Shown here: one piece after another, positions 8,495 to 15,001 of the stretch
Position numbering within the stretch: position 1 is the stretch's first letter
Layout of the letters: every line of letters begins with the position of its first letter
DNA from: Candidatus Raymondbacteria bacterium RIFOXYA2_FULL_49_16
Lineage (GTDB): Bacteria; Fibrobacterota; OXYB2-FULL-49-7; XYB2-FULL-49-35
Direction of reading: 5' to 3'
NCBI GenBank assembly: GCA_001789205.1
Contig: MFYT01000049.1
Location: 1-48,322 of the forward strand
Length of the DNA: 48,322 bases
Translations under genes and position numbers: made by a program
Notes under the pieces: model-generated
Seen by the model: only the letters and a program-made list of their open reading frames with translations
Database searches by the model: none
What the model was told of the DNA's origin: nothing

Positions 8495-8860
8495 ATGGGA
8501 AACAGCATCCTGATTATAGATTCAGTGCCCGCATTGGCTCGAGCACTAGAGAATATGCTCAAAACAGCGGGGTGCGAACTGGTGTGCGTAAAAGCATATA
8601 AGTCCTCTGAAGGGTTGAAAAGCCTTGAACAAGAACAACAAATCTCAATGGTCATCTGCGAATGGGACATGCCTGAAATGCCGGGTCCCGATCTGTTTAA
8701 TGAAGCAAAATCAAAAGGCCTGTTAAATGGCAAAAGGTTTTTTCTTACGTTCAAGAAAAAAACGCGCGAGGAAATACTCGCGGCCTCGAATGCGGGGGTC
8801 AGCGGCTTTCTGGTACGGCCAGTGACCCTTGTCTTGGTACAAAAAATAGTATCAACGTGA
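8495..8860 (+). CDS. Pseudo-receiver protein, Asp-to-Glu at the phosphorylation site
   Basis: 121 residues with the overall receiver pattern (ILIIDSVPALARALENML, then the strand MVICEWDMPEMPGPDL). Key residues are altered: the N-terminal acidic pair is D9 followed by Ser, the site aligned to the phosphoacceptor Asp is E56, and the conserved Lys near the C-terminus is Arg in LVRPVT. Glu at this site can mimic the phosphorylated state, so the protein may be constitutively active or regulated otherwise (inference). AGGA lies about 8 bases before the ATG. It sits between the STAS gene and the glycosyltransferase and may be co-transcribed with both. Confidence 0.75.
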   Translation: MGNSILIIDSVPALARALENMLKTAGCELVCVKAYKSSEGLKSLEQEQQISMVICEWDMPEMPGPDLFNEAKSKGLLNGKRFFLTFKKKTREEILAASNAGVSGFLVRPVTLVLVQKIVST

Positions 8861-8867
8861 TGGTATC

Positions 8868-10163
8868 ATGAATGTACTCATGTTCGGGTGGGAGTTCCCG
8901 CCATTTATCAGCGGCGGCCTTGGGGTCGCCTGCCGCGGCATTGCCGAAGGGCTTACGCAACAGGGAGTGAAGCTTTCTTTTGTGCTTCCTACCACGCGGG
9001 GGCAGGCGATTGAGGCGGGTTTCAGGATACTTGCGGCAGATGAAGTGCGGCTTTCCGCCATTTCAAAAAAGGCGCTTCAGAAGCTCTCTTCACGGTTGGA
9101 GGAATTCGAGGCCCATTTCTCAGGGGCTTCTCCGTATGCCACTGGCTCTTATTCCCCGGCAGGCCAGGCGGCCATGCTTCGCGAAGAACAGATACAAAGG
9201 GTCTTTGGGCCGGGCAACAGGTCCAGTGTACTCGATTTTTCCGGTAATTATGGCCGCAACCTCAACGCTGAGGTTGCGCAATATAGCGTTATTGGCGAAT
9301 TCCTGGGCCTTACCGAGGAGTTCGACATTATCCACGCGCACGATTGGCTTACCTTTCCCGCGGGCGTACGCGCGAAAATGGCCTCTGGGAAACCCCTGGT
9401 TGTGCATGTGCATGCCACGGAATACGATCGTAGCGGCGATTCCATGAACATGGCTGTGTATGATATTGAAAAAAACGGCATGGACCAGGCAGATAAGATC
9501 ATCGCGGTAAGTTATTATACCAAAAACATTATCGTCAACAGGTATGGCATTCATCCGGACAAGGTCGCGGTTGTGCACAATGCCGTTGATCGCGAACGCG
9601 GGGCAGCGCGTGGTAATGTGCGCAAGCCGCTGAACGAGAAAATAGTCCTTTTTTTGGGCCGTGTGACCATGCAGAAAGGCCCCGACTATTTTCTGGAGAC
9701 CGCGCACCGGGTGCTGCGCGTGCTGAAAAATGTCAGATTTGTCATGGCAGGGAGCGGGGACATGCTTCCCCGGCTCATTACGCGCATGGCAAGCCTAAAG
9801 ATCGCGGACCGTTTTCATTTTACCGGTTTTTTGCGCGGCATTGATGTTGAAACCATGTATGCCATGAGCGATCTCTATGTCATGCCTTCGGTCTCAGAAC
9901 CGTTCGGGCTTACCGCATTCGAGGCTTTGCTCTACGATGTTCCCCTCATTCTTTCCCGGCAATCAGGCGTATCCGAAATTCTGAAAGACGCGGTGTTGGT
10001 CGATTTCTGGGACGTGGACAAGCTTGCCGACCGTATTGTCCAGCTTCTCACCAACGAGACCCTTGCGCGTACCATTGTGGACCGGTGCAAGGAACAGGTG
10101 CGTCATATTGGATGGGAGAACGCTGGGTACAGGATCAAGCAGGTATACGAATCGTTGTTGTAG
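8868..10163 (+). CDS. Glycosyltransferase, glycogen/starch synthase-like (GT-B)
   Basis: 431 residues of a two-domain GT-B enzyme. The N-terminus MNVLMFGWEFPPFISGGLG matches the synthase-type ADP/UDP-sugar binding loop, with Ser where the classical K-x-G-G-L has Lys. The mid region HAHDWLTFPAGV is typical of starch-synthase catalytic domains. The C-terminal GT4-type domain has FLGRVTMQKGPDYF, MAGSGDMLPRL and the E-x7-E motif in SEPFGLTAFE (about 344-352). It is probably cytosolic and transfers a sugar from a nucleotide-sugar; the acceptor is unknown, and glycogen is only one possibility. The start is fixed because the ATG at 8860 runs into an immediate stop. Confidence 0.85.
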   Translation: MNVLMFGWEFPPFISGGLGVACRGIAEGLTQQGVKLSFVLPTTRGQAIEAGFRILAADEVRLSAISKKALQKLSSRLEEFEAHFSGASPYATGSYSPAGQAAMLREEQIQRVFGPGNRSSVLDFSGNYGRNLNAEVAQYSVIGEFLGLTEEFDIIHAHDWLTFPAGVRAKMASGKPLVVHVHATEYDRSGDSMNMAVYDIEKNGMDQADKIIAVSYYTKNIIVNRYGIHPDKVAVVHNAVDRERGAARGNVRKPLNEKIVLFLGRVTMQKGPDYFLETAHRVLRVLKNVRFVMAGSGDMLPRLITRMASLKIADRFHFTGFLRGIDVETMYAMSDLYVMPSVSEPFGLTAFEALLYDVPLILSRQSGVSEILKDAVLVDFWDVDKLADRIVQLLTNETLARTIVDRCKEQVRHIGWENAGYRIKQVYESLL

Positions 10164-10310
10164 GCCGCTGCCTTCGGCTACGCTCAGGCAGCGGCTATGT
10201 GATAAAACGCTCAGGCAGCGGCTATGTGATAAAACGCTCAGGCAGCGGCTATGGCCAATGATTATGCTGGGACCGGCCCGTTTGTTGAGCGTAGTCGAAA
10301 TGAACGGGCC
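10164..10310. repeat. Palindromic repeat cluster with a 27-base tandem repeat
   Basis: Directly after the glycosyltransferase stop there is a hairpin with arms GCCGCTGCC (10164-10172) and GGCAGCGGC (10188-10196). From 10182 a 27-base unit (GCTCAGGCAGCGGCTATG plus TGATAAAAC) repeats twice and then for 18 more bases. A second hairpin follows, GGCCCGTT (10275-10282) against AACGGGCC (10303-10310). Its loop contains TTGAGCGTAGTCGAA, the reverse complement of a core found in the first hairpin loop with one or two changes. These look like members of an interspersed palindromic repeat family; they may also act as a transcription terminator. Confidence 0.75.
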
Positions 10311-10464
10311 AACACAACTCTCCACAAAATAATTGTATATTATTCCTAATGGAATCGCTGCATTCGGGAGTATTGTGAACAGACGGTTTTTTACTGCGGG
10401 AACTGCTCTTTGTCTTACATCCCTCGCTTTTTCCCGGAAAATACGCATGAAAGGAGGTTCAGCC

Positions 10465-11313
10465 ATGGTCCAGGATGTTTTTCCCTGCAATGGAGCTGGC
10501 CGCTGGTTTCCGGCCGACAAGGCGGGACTCCAGAGCGTGGTGGATAATTTTCTCGCACAGGCAAAGGTGCAATCGCATAATCCGCTTGCCGTTGTCGCCC
10601 CGCACGCTGGATACGCTTATTCAGGCGCTGGCGCAGGCCTTGCCTATAAGGCCCTGGCAGGTCACGAGGACATACGCCGCGTTATCATTATTGGGCCAAG
10701 CCATAGCGCGAGTTTCGAGGGCGTATCGGTTTTATCGGGTTTCAAAAACTATGAAACGCCATTGGGTCTCATTAAAATAGATACGGATGCTTGCGAGGCG
10801 CTGCTCGATAAGAAGCATTTCTGCTACAAAAAAGAAGCGCATGCTCCCGAACATTCGGTTGAAAACCAGATTCCCTTTATTCAGCGGGCATTGCCGGGCG
10901 CGTCAATTGTTCCCTGTGTTGCGGGTTTTCTTTTTCCCGATGATTTTGCCGAAATTGGAGCAACTTTTCGTACAATGCTCGATGGAAAGACCGTGATTGC
11001 GGTCAGTTCTGATTTTACCCACTATGGGGCCTCTTTCGGGTATGTGCCTTTTGCAGGCGATATTAGGAACAATCTCGAAAAACTCGACGGCAAGGCCATA
11101 CAGAAGATAGAGGCTGCTGACACTGCGGGATTCCTCGAATATATTGAAAAAACCGGAGCAACAATCTGCGGCAGAATTGCCATTGGCGTCATGTGCAGCG
11201 CAATCGCGGGCATGGCAAAAGGTAGATTATTGAAATACTACACTTCGTCAGACGACTCAGGCGACTTTTCACACACTGTATGCTATGCGTCCATTGTGAT
11301 GGAGAAGGTATGA
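10465..11313 (+). CDS. amrB: AmmeMemoRadiSam system protein B (MEMO1 family)
   Basis: 282 residues from ATG 10465, chosen because GGAGG at 10453-10457 is correctly spaced and the length fits the family. Hallmarks are APHAGYAYSGAGAG, IIGPSHSASFEG, the segment HAPEHSVENQIPF and SSDFTHYGASFGY, whose His, Asp and Cys residues form the dioxygenase-like metal site of MEMO proteins. The biological role of the bacterial protein is unsettled; it co-occurs with AMMECR1 and a radical SAM protein. The AMMECR1 gene follows, but no radical SAM gene is in the window. An in-frame GTG at 10375 would add MNRRFFTAGTALCLTSLAFS, which looks like a twin-arginine signal, so export cannot be excluded. Confidence 0.88.
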   Translation: MVQDVFPCNGAGRWFPADKAGLQSVVDNFLAQAKVQSHNPLAVVAPHAGYAYSGAGAGLAYKALAGHEDIRRVIIIGPSHSASFEGVSVLSGFKNYETPLGLIKIDTDACEALLDKKHFCYKKEAHAPEHSVENQIPFIQRALPGASIVPCVAGFLFPDDFAEIGATFRTMLDGKTVIAVSSDFTHYGASFGYVPFAGDIRNNLEKLDGKAIQKIEAADTAGFLEYIEKTGATICGRIAIGVMCSAIAGMAKGRLLKYYTSSDDSGDFSHTVCYASIVMEKV

Positions 11314-11394
11314 TCCCCCCTAAGAAACTGCTCTACTTGCACGCCCCCCTTAGCAAGGGGGGAAAGCCGTCGTGTAGAAATTTTCGGGGGGATC
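11312..11394. repeat. Nested inverted repeat, copy 1
   Basis: The outer arms are GATCCCCCC (11312-11320) and GGGGGGATC (11386-11394). Inside is a second hairpin, CCCCCCTT (11344-11351) against AAGGGGGG (11355-11362). The element begins inside the stop codon of the MEMO-family gene. A very similar copy lies 13 bases downstream, with GCCGTCG shared after the inner hairpin, so the two are a tandem pair of one repeat type. It could act as a terminator or RNA-stability element; no transposase is nearby. Confidence 0.75.
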
Positions 11395-11407
11395 GTGATG
11401 CAGCCCT

Positions 11408-11489
11408 GATCCCCCCAAGGGATTCCTCCGTATCGACACCCCCCTTAACAAGGGGGGGGGGCCGTCGAATGGTTGGTTTCGGGGGGATC
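11408..11489. repeat. Nested inverted repeat, copy 2
   Basis: Outer arms GATCCCCCC (11408-11416) and GGGGGGATC (11481-11489) enclose an inner hairpin, CCCCCCTT (11439-11446) against a long AAGGGG tract. It shares the inner hairpin, the following GCCGTCG and the TTTCGGGGGGATCG end with copy 1. The stretch of G at 11452-11461 is longer than in copy 1. The space between this element and the AMMECR1 gene is short, so the pair makes up nearly the whole intergenic region. Confidence 0.75.
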
Positions 11490-11531
11490 GTGGCGATCCT
11501 CTTTTCCCTTTCCTTTGCCAAGGAGCCTGCT

Positions 11532-12077
11532 ATGGAGCTTTCCAAAGAAGAAAAAACCCTCTTGCTGCATATGGCGCGCGCATCGTTTGAATCATGCGTA
11601 AAACGGGAAAAAATGCCGGCCTTCACTGTCCTGGACAAGTTCAAGCAGGAGTGCGGCGCCTTTGTGACGCTCAAGGAACAAGGTGAATTGCGCGGTTGCA
11701 TTGGCCATATCTATCCGGTCTCACCCCTTTTCCAGACAGTGACGGAAATGGCAGAGGCTGCGGCGCTCCACGATACCCGCTTTTCCCCAGTGGAGCCATC
11801 TGAACTAAAGACAATTGACATTGAAATCTCAGTTTTAACACCGCCTGTCCAGATACCGTCGCTCAAGGAATTCGTGATAGGTAAACATGGGATAATAATT
11901 AATCTGCGTGGAAGGCAGGCTGTTTTTCTTCCTCAGGTTGCGGTTGAACAGAAATGGGATAAAGACACTACACTCAGACATTTATGCATTAAAGCAGGGT
12001 TGCCTGCAGATGCCTATCTGGACAAGACAATGGAATTCAGGGTTTTTGAGGCAATTGTGTTTGGAGAAACAGAATAG
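11532..12077 (+). CDS. amrA: AmmeMemoRadiSam system protein A (AMMECR1 family)
   Basis: 181 residues from ATG 11532, preceded by AAGGAG. The family signature LRGCIGHIYP is present, with CGAFVTLKEQGE before it, AALHDTRFSPV after it and DIEISVLTPP further on. This is the AMMECR1/PH0010 fold with a conserved Cys in the LRGCIG motif. The function is unknown, but pairing with the MEMO-family gene upstream is the standard arrangement. An in-frame upstream extension through the palindromic repeats exists and would give a hydrophobic stretch (IVAILFSLSFA) just before Met; it is probably non-coding. The gene ends 8 bases from a convergent STAS gene. Confidence 0.88.
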   Translation: MELSKEEKTLLLHMARASFESCVKREKMPAFTVLDKFKQECGAFVTLKEQGELRGCIGHIYPVSPLFQTVTEMAEAAALHDTRFSPVEPSELKTIDIEISVLTPPVQIPSLKEFVIGKHGIIINLRGRQAVFLPQVAVEQKWDKDTTLRHLCIKAGLPADAYLDKTMEFRVFEAIVFGETE

Positions 12078-12085
12078 GGGACTGG

Positions 12086-12511
12086 TTACTTTTTCTTTTT
12101 TGACTTTTTTGGCAATACCTTTTTAGCTGCTTTTTTCTTTTTTGGTTTCTTTATTTTTCCAAGCGCCTGGTTCAGCTGGGTCTGTGTCTGGCACACCTGG
12201 ATGAGCATGGCAAGGCCTGTTATCTCAAAAAGTTTTTCAATATAGGGTTTTGGCCTATACACAATGATTCGGCGGTCCTGCCGCTGGTAGAGCTTCACCA
12301 GTTTAACAAAAACGCTGATTGTGGCGCTGTCCATATAGTCGATGTGCTGCATGTTCATAACCAGCATGGTTTTTTCGCTTGAGAGTTCGAGTTTTTGGGC
12401 GGTACTGCTGAAAACGTTGACAAAATCAACATCAGCATCGCCTTCCATGGTGATATAGCAGACGTTTTCTTCGAATTTTACCTGGATCTGGGCCTGCGGA
12501 AGACTGGACAT
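12086..12511 (-). CDS. STAS-domain protein with Lys-rich tail
   Basis: 141 residues. The STAS domain spans about 8-115, with VCYITMEGDADVDFVNVF, the hydrophobic strand TMLVMNMQHIDYMDSATIS and a long helix. At the SpoIIAA phospho-site it reads D61-S62-A63, so the Ser aligned to the phosphorylated residue is Ala, suggesting a form not switched by phosphorylation. The last 23 residues contain 15 Lys, a strongly basic tail that could bind nucleic acid, membrane or polyphosphate (inference). It is the only minus-strand gene in the first 27 kb and is convergent with the AMMECR1 gene, with almost no space for separate terminators. Confidence 0.8.
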   Translation of the reverse strand: MSSLPQAQIQVKFEENVCYITMEGDADVDFVNVFSSTAQKLELSSEKTMLVMNMQHIDYMDSATISVFVKLVKLYQRQDRRIIVYRPKPYIEKLFEITGLAMLIQVCQTQTQLNQALGKIKKPKKKKAAKKVLPKKSKKKK

Positions 12512-12605
12512 GATAGTTCACCCATTTTTAATAGTTCGCTGCAAAACCAAAGTATATAAATATAACAAATAAGTGCTATAAAAGAAAGATAAATTTTAAT
12601 TTTTA

Positions 12606-12635
12606 TTGACTCGGTATTTGAAGGCGATGTATTTT
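12606..12635 (+). promoter_or_regulatory. Putative sigma70-type promoter for tRNA-Arg
   Basis: TTGACT (12606-12611) and TATTTT (12630-12635) are separated by 18 bases. Transcription would start near 12642, about 6 bases before the tRNA 5' end. The surrounding region is AT-rich. This is a motif match only. Confidence 0.5.
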
Positions 12636-12647
12636 ACATGTACTTAT

Positions 12648-12721
12648 GTGCCCATAGCTCAATTGGATAGAGTATCTGGCTACGGACCAGAAGGCTCGGG
12701 GTTCGACTCCCTGTGGGCACG
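12648..12721 (+). tRNA. tRNA-Arg (anticodon ACG)
   Basis: The cloverleaf folds completely by eye: acceptor GTGCCCA/TGGGCAC, D arm beginning GCTC, anticodon stem TCTGG/CCAGA with loop CTACGGA (anticodon ACG, normally with A34 modified to inosine to read CGU/CGC/CGA), and T arm CGGGG-TTCGACT-CCCTG. G at 12721 is the discriminator base. CCA is not encoded. A promoter-like sequence lies just upstream and a terminator just downstream, so it is a single-gene transcript. Confidence 0.97.
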
Positions 12722-12723
12722 TT

Positions 12724-12756
12724 AAAAAATCCCTGCTTATGGCGGGGATTTTTATT
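12724..12756 (+). terminator. Rho-independent terminator after tRNA-Arg
   Basis: An A-run followed by ATCCC-TGC, a TTAT loop, GGC-GGGGAT and a T-run forms a GC-centred hairpin ending in ATTTTTATTT. It starts two bases after the tRNA discriminator. Confidence 0.85.
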
Positions 12757-12868
12757 TCATAGAACCTCATAACGCAATAGAAATCAGCTTATCCCTTACA
12801 TTTTTTAGGCTTTTATATTATATTTCCATCATCCAGGACATAAAATTTTGTTATTAGAGGAGTTCTTT

Positions 12869-14560
12869 TTGCGCGAAGAAGATCTGATTATTGATCCGGA
12901 CATGGAGGAAATTGTCCAGGGTTTTGTTATTGAGTCCACTGAGTATCTTGAACACCTGGACCAAGACCTGGTAAGTCTCGATGAAAATCCCGGCGACATG
13001 GAACTGGTTGGCAAGGTTTTCCGCGCCTTTCATACGCTCAAGGGTAATTCGCGCGCGCTCGGTTTCTTAGACATGGAGACAATGGTCCACCGGACCGAGG
13101 ACGTTATACGCAAGGTGCGGGACGGTGAAGCACGGGTAGTTCCCGCAATGATGGACGTTTTACTGGCCTCGGTCGATATGGTCAAGGCCCTGCTCAACGA
13201 TATTAGCGAGAAGAAAAAGCGGGAGCGCGACCTGGCGCCGCTTATTGCACAGCTTCAGGCGGTAAATGAAGACGGACCTGCGCCTGGAGCCGAACCTGCG
13301 GCCGCTGCGACTGAACCTTCGGTTGCTGCAGGAACCAGTACCGAGAAAAAGACCGCCGCACCCACCATCCGTGTCGATACGATCAAACTCGACAAACTTC
13401 TGAGCACAGCGGGCGAACTGGTGCTCAGCAAAAACCGGCTTCTTAACTTTACCCAGCGCCTGGAGCAGGGGCAGGCTGTTGCAAGTCCGGAAGAATTCCT
13501 CAATGAAATAAACGCGCAGCTTGGTTTTTTGGTCTCTGACATGCAGGTCGATGTCATGTCAACGCGCATGCAGCCCATTAGCCGCGTTTTCAGCAAATAC
13601 CCGCGCGTGGTTCGCGACCTTGGACGCGAAACCGGCAAAGAGATCGAACTGGTCATTACTGGCCAGGAGACGGAACTCGACAATGCTATTATCGAGGAGA
13701 TCGGCGATCCACTTATCCATATGGTGCGCAACTCGTGCGACCATGGCGTTGAAATGCCCGATGCGCGCGTTGCCGCAGGCAAAAACCCAAAGGGTCGTGT
13801 TGAACTTTCCGCCTATTACGAGGGCAATTTTGCCATTATCTCCATCCGCGACGATGGCAAAGGCATTGATACCGAGGTCATTAAACGCAAAGCCATTGAA
13901 AAGAAGCTTATTTCACCGGAGCAGGCCGCGACCATGGCAAAGAGCGACATCCTTAACCTCATTTTCCTTCCCGGTTTTTCCACTGCTGAAAAGGTGACCG
14001 CTGTCTCGGGACGCGGCGTGGGCATGGATGTGGTTAAAAACAGCATAGGAAAACTCAAGGGCATTATTGAGATGGACTCTGAAAAAGGCAAAGGCACGGT
14101 GCTCAAGATCAAGCTTCCCCTTACCCTTGCCTCCATGATAGGTCTGGAGATTGAAGTGGGCGGCATCCGGTATCTTGTGCCCCAGGAGGCCATTGTCGAA
14201 ATTGTGCGTCTGCCAGCTTCCGGATACGCGGCCGCGGTCAAGGACAAGACTTTTCTTTTCCGGGGAAACTATACCTTGCCCGTGGTCAATGTGCGGGACA
14301 TGCTTATTAATGGAAACAAGAACGCAGCGCCGGTACAGCAGGGATATCTTATAGTTACCAGTGAGGTTGAAAAGCGGACCGGACTTCTGGTCGACAATGT
14401 GCTTCAGCAGCATGAAGTGGTGGTCAAACCGCTGGGAAAATATCTCTCCCGGTTTCATCTCAGCGAGATTAATGGCGCCACTATCATGGGCGACGGCTCA
14501 ATTGAACTGGTGATTAACGCCAGTGTCATCGCTGGTTTTCAGACGCAGGGGGCCGCATGA
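12869..14560 (+). CDS. cheA: Chemotaxis histidine kinase CheA
   Basis: 563 residues from TTG 12869, selected because AGAGGAG (12856-12862) is 6 bases upstream. P1/HPt at about 10-120 carries FRAFHTLKGNSRALG with phosphorylated H55. A short acidic/Ala-rich linker replaces a P2 domain. The dimerisation domain begins around IRVDTIKLDKLLSTAGELV; P4 HATPase has LIHMVRNSCDHGVE, DDGKGID, FLPGFSTAEKVTAVSGRGVGMDVV; P5 is the CheW-like domain at the C-terminus. No receiver is fused. It would be a cytosolic kinase coupled to chemoreceptors through CheW. It opens an eight-gene operon, and its stop overlaps the CheW start. No cheR, cheB, cheD or cheC lies in the window. Confidence 0.95.
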   Translation: MREEDLIIDPDMEEIVQGFVIESTEYLEHLDQDLVSLDENPGDMELVGKVFRAFHTLKGNSRALGFLDMETMVHRTEDVIRKVRDGEARVVPAMMDVLLASVDMVKALLNDISEKKKRERDLAPLIAQLQAVNEDGPAPGAEPAAAATEPSVAAGTSTEKKTAAPTIRVDTIKLDKLLSTAGELVLSKNRLLNFTQRLEQGQAVASPEEFLNEINAQLGFLVSDMQVDVMSTRMQPISRVFSKYPRVVRDLGRETGKEIELVITGQETELDNAIIEEIGDPLIHMVRNSCDHGVEMPDARVAAGKNPKGRVELSAYYEGNFAIISIRDDGKGIDTEVIKRKAIEKKLISPEQAATMAKSDILNLIFLPGFSTAEKVTAVSGRGVGMDVVKNSIGKLKGIIEMDSEKGKGTVLKIKLPLTLASMIGLEIEVGGIRYLVPQEAIVEIVRLPASGYAAAVKDKTFLFRGNYTLPVVNVRDMLINGNKNAAPVQQGYLIVTSEVEKRTGLLVDNVLQQHEVVVKPLGKYLSRFHLSEINGATIMGDGSIELVINASVIAGFQTQGAA

Positions 14561-14988
14561 ACGGGAATGGGAACAGCCAATATCTGGGCTGCGCCATCAA
14601 TGGTTTTCCAGTGGCAATACCCGTGGCAAACGTGCAGGAGGTCTTTGAAACGCGGTTCCTCGCAAAGGTGCCCAAGTGTCCGGCATTCATCGCCGGGCTC
14701 GTTAATATCAGGGGCGCTATAGTACCGGTACTCGACCTCTGGCAGGTTGAACGCGAAGGCGCGGACCTGTTTACCATGGCCGTGCTTTCTACCGCGGAGG
14801 GAAACGTGGGTCTGCTTATCAGCCGGCTTGACGACCTGGTGCGTTTTACCCGCATTGGCCCGGCGGACGCGCTGCCGTCGGAGCTTGCGGTGGCGCCCTT
14901 TTCCGGCGCGGGCCTGGACGAATCGGGAAAAATGTATTTTGTGCTTGACGCGGAACAATGTATTGCCGGCACAATCCCTAGGGAATAA
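14557..14988 (+). CDS. cheW: Chemotaxis coupling protein CheW
   Basis: 143 residues made up entirely of a CheW domain. QYLGCAINGFPVAIPVANVQEV at the start and PAFIAGLVNIRGAIVPVLDL in the centre are the standard signatures (the latter the N-I-R-G-x-I-x-P-V-x-D motif). ATG overlaps the cheA stop as ATGA, indicating translational coupling. It bridges chemoreceptors to CheA at the inner face of the membrane. Confidence 0.95.
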   Translation: MNGNGNSQYLGCAINGFPVAIPVANVQEVFETRFLAKVPKCPAFIAGLVNIRGAIVPVLDLWQVEREGADLFTMAVLSTAEGNVGLLISRLDDLVRFTRIGPADALPSELAVAPFSGAGLDESGKMYFVLDAEQCIAGTIPRE

Positions 14989-15001
14989 AGGCGGTTTTAT
15001 T

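Noticed and set aside
10182-10253. Possible CRISPR array from 27-base direct repeats
   Set aside because: The units are contiguous with no spacers, only about 2.7 copies exist, and they derive from a hairpin half. No cas genes are nearby.
11280-11531. Upstream coding extension of the AMMECR1 gene
   Set aside because: The frame is open but runs through two palindromic repeats and encodes low-complexity sequence; the family normally starts near the Met at 11532.
14747-15001. N-terminal extension of the receptor-like gene back to 14747
   Set aside because: It overlaps cheW out of frame, and ATG 15002 has a good Shine-Dalgarno followed directly by a membrane helix.
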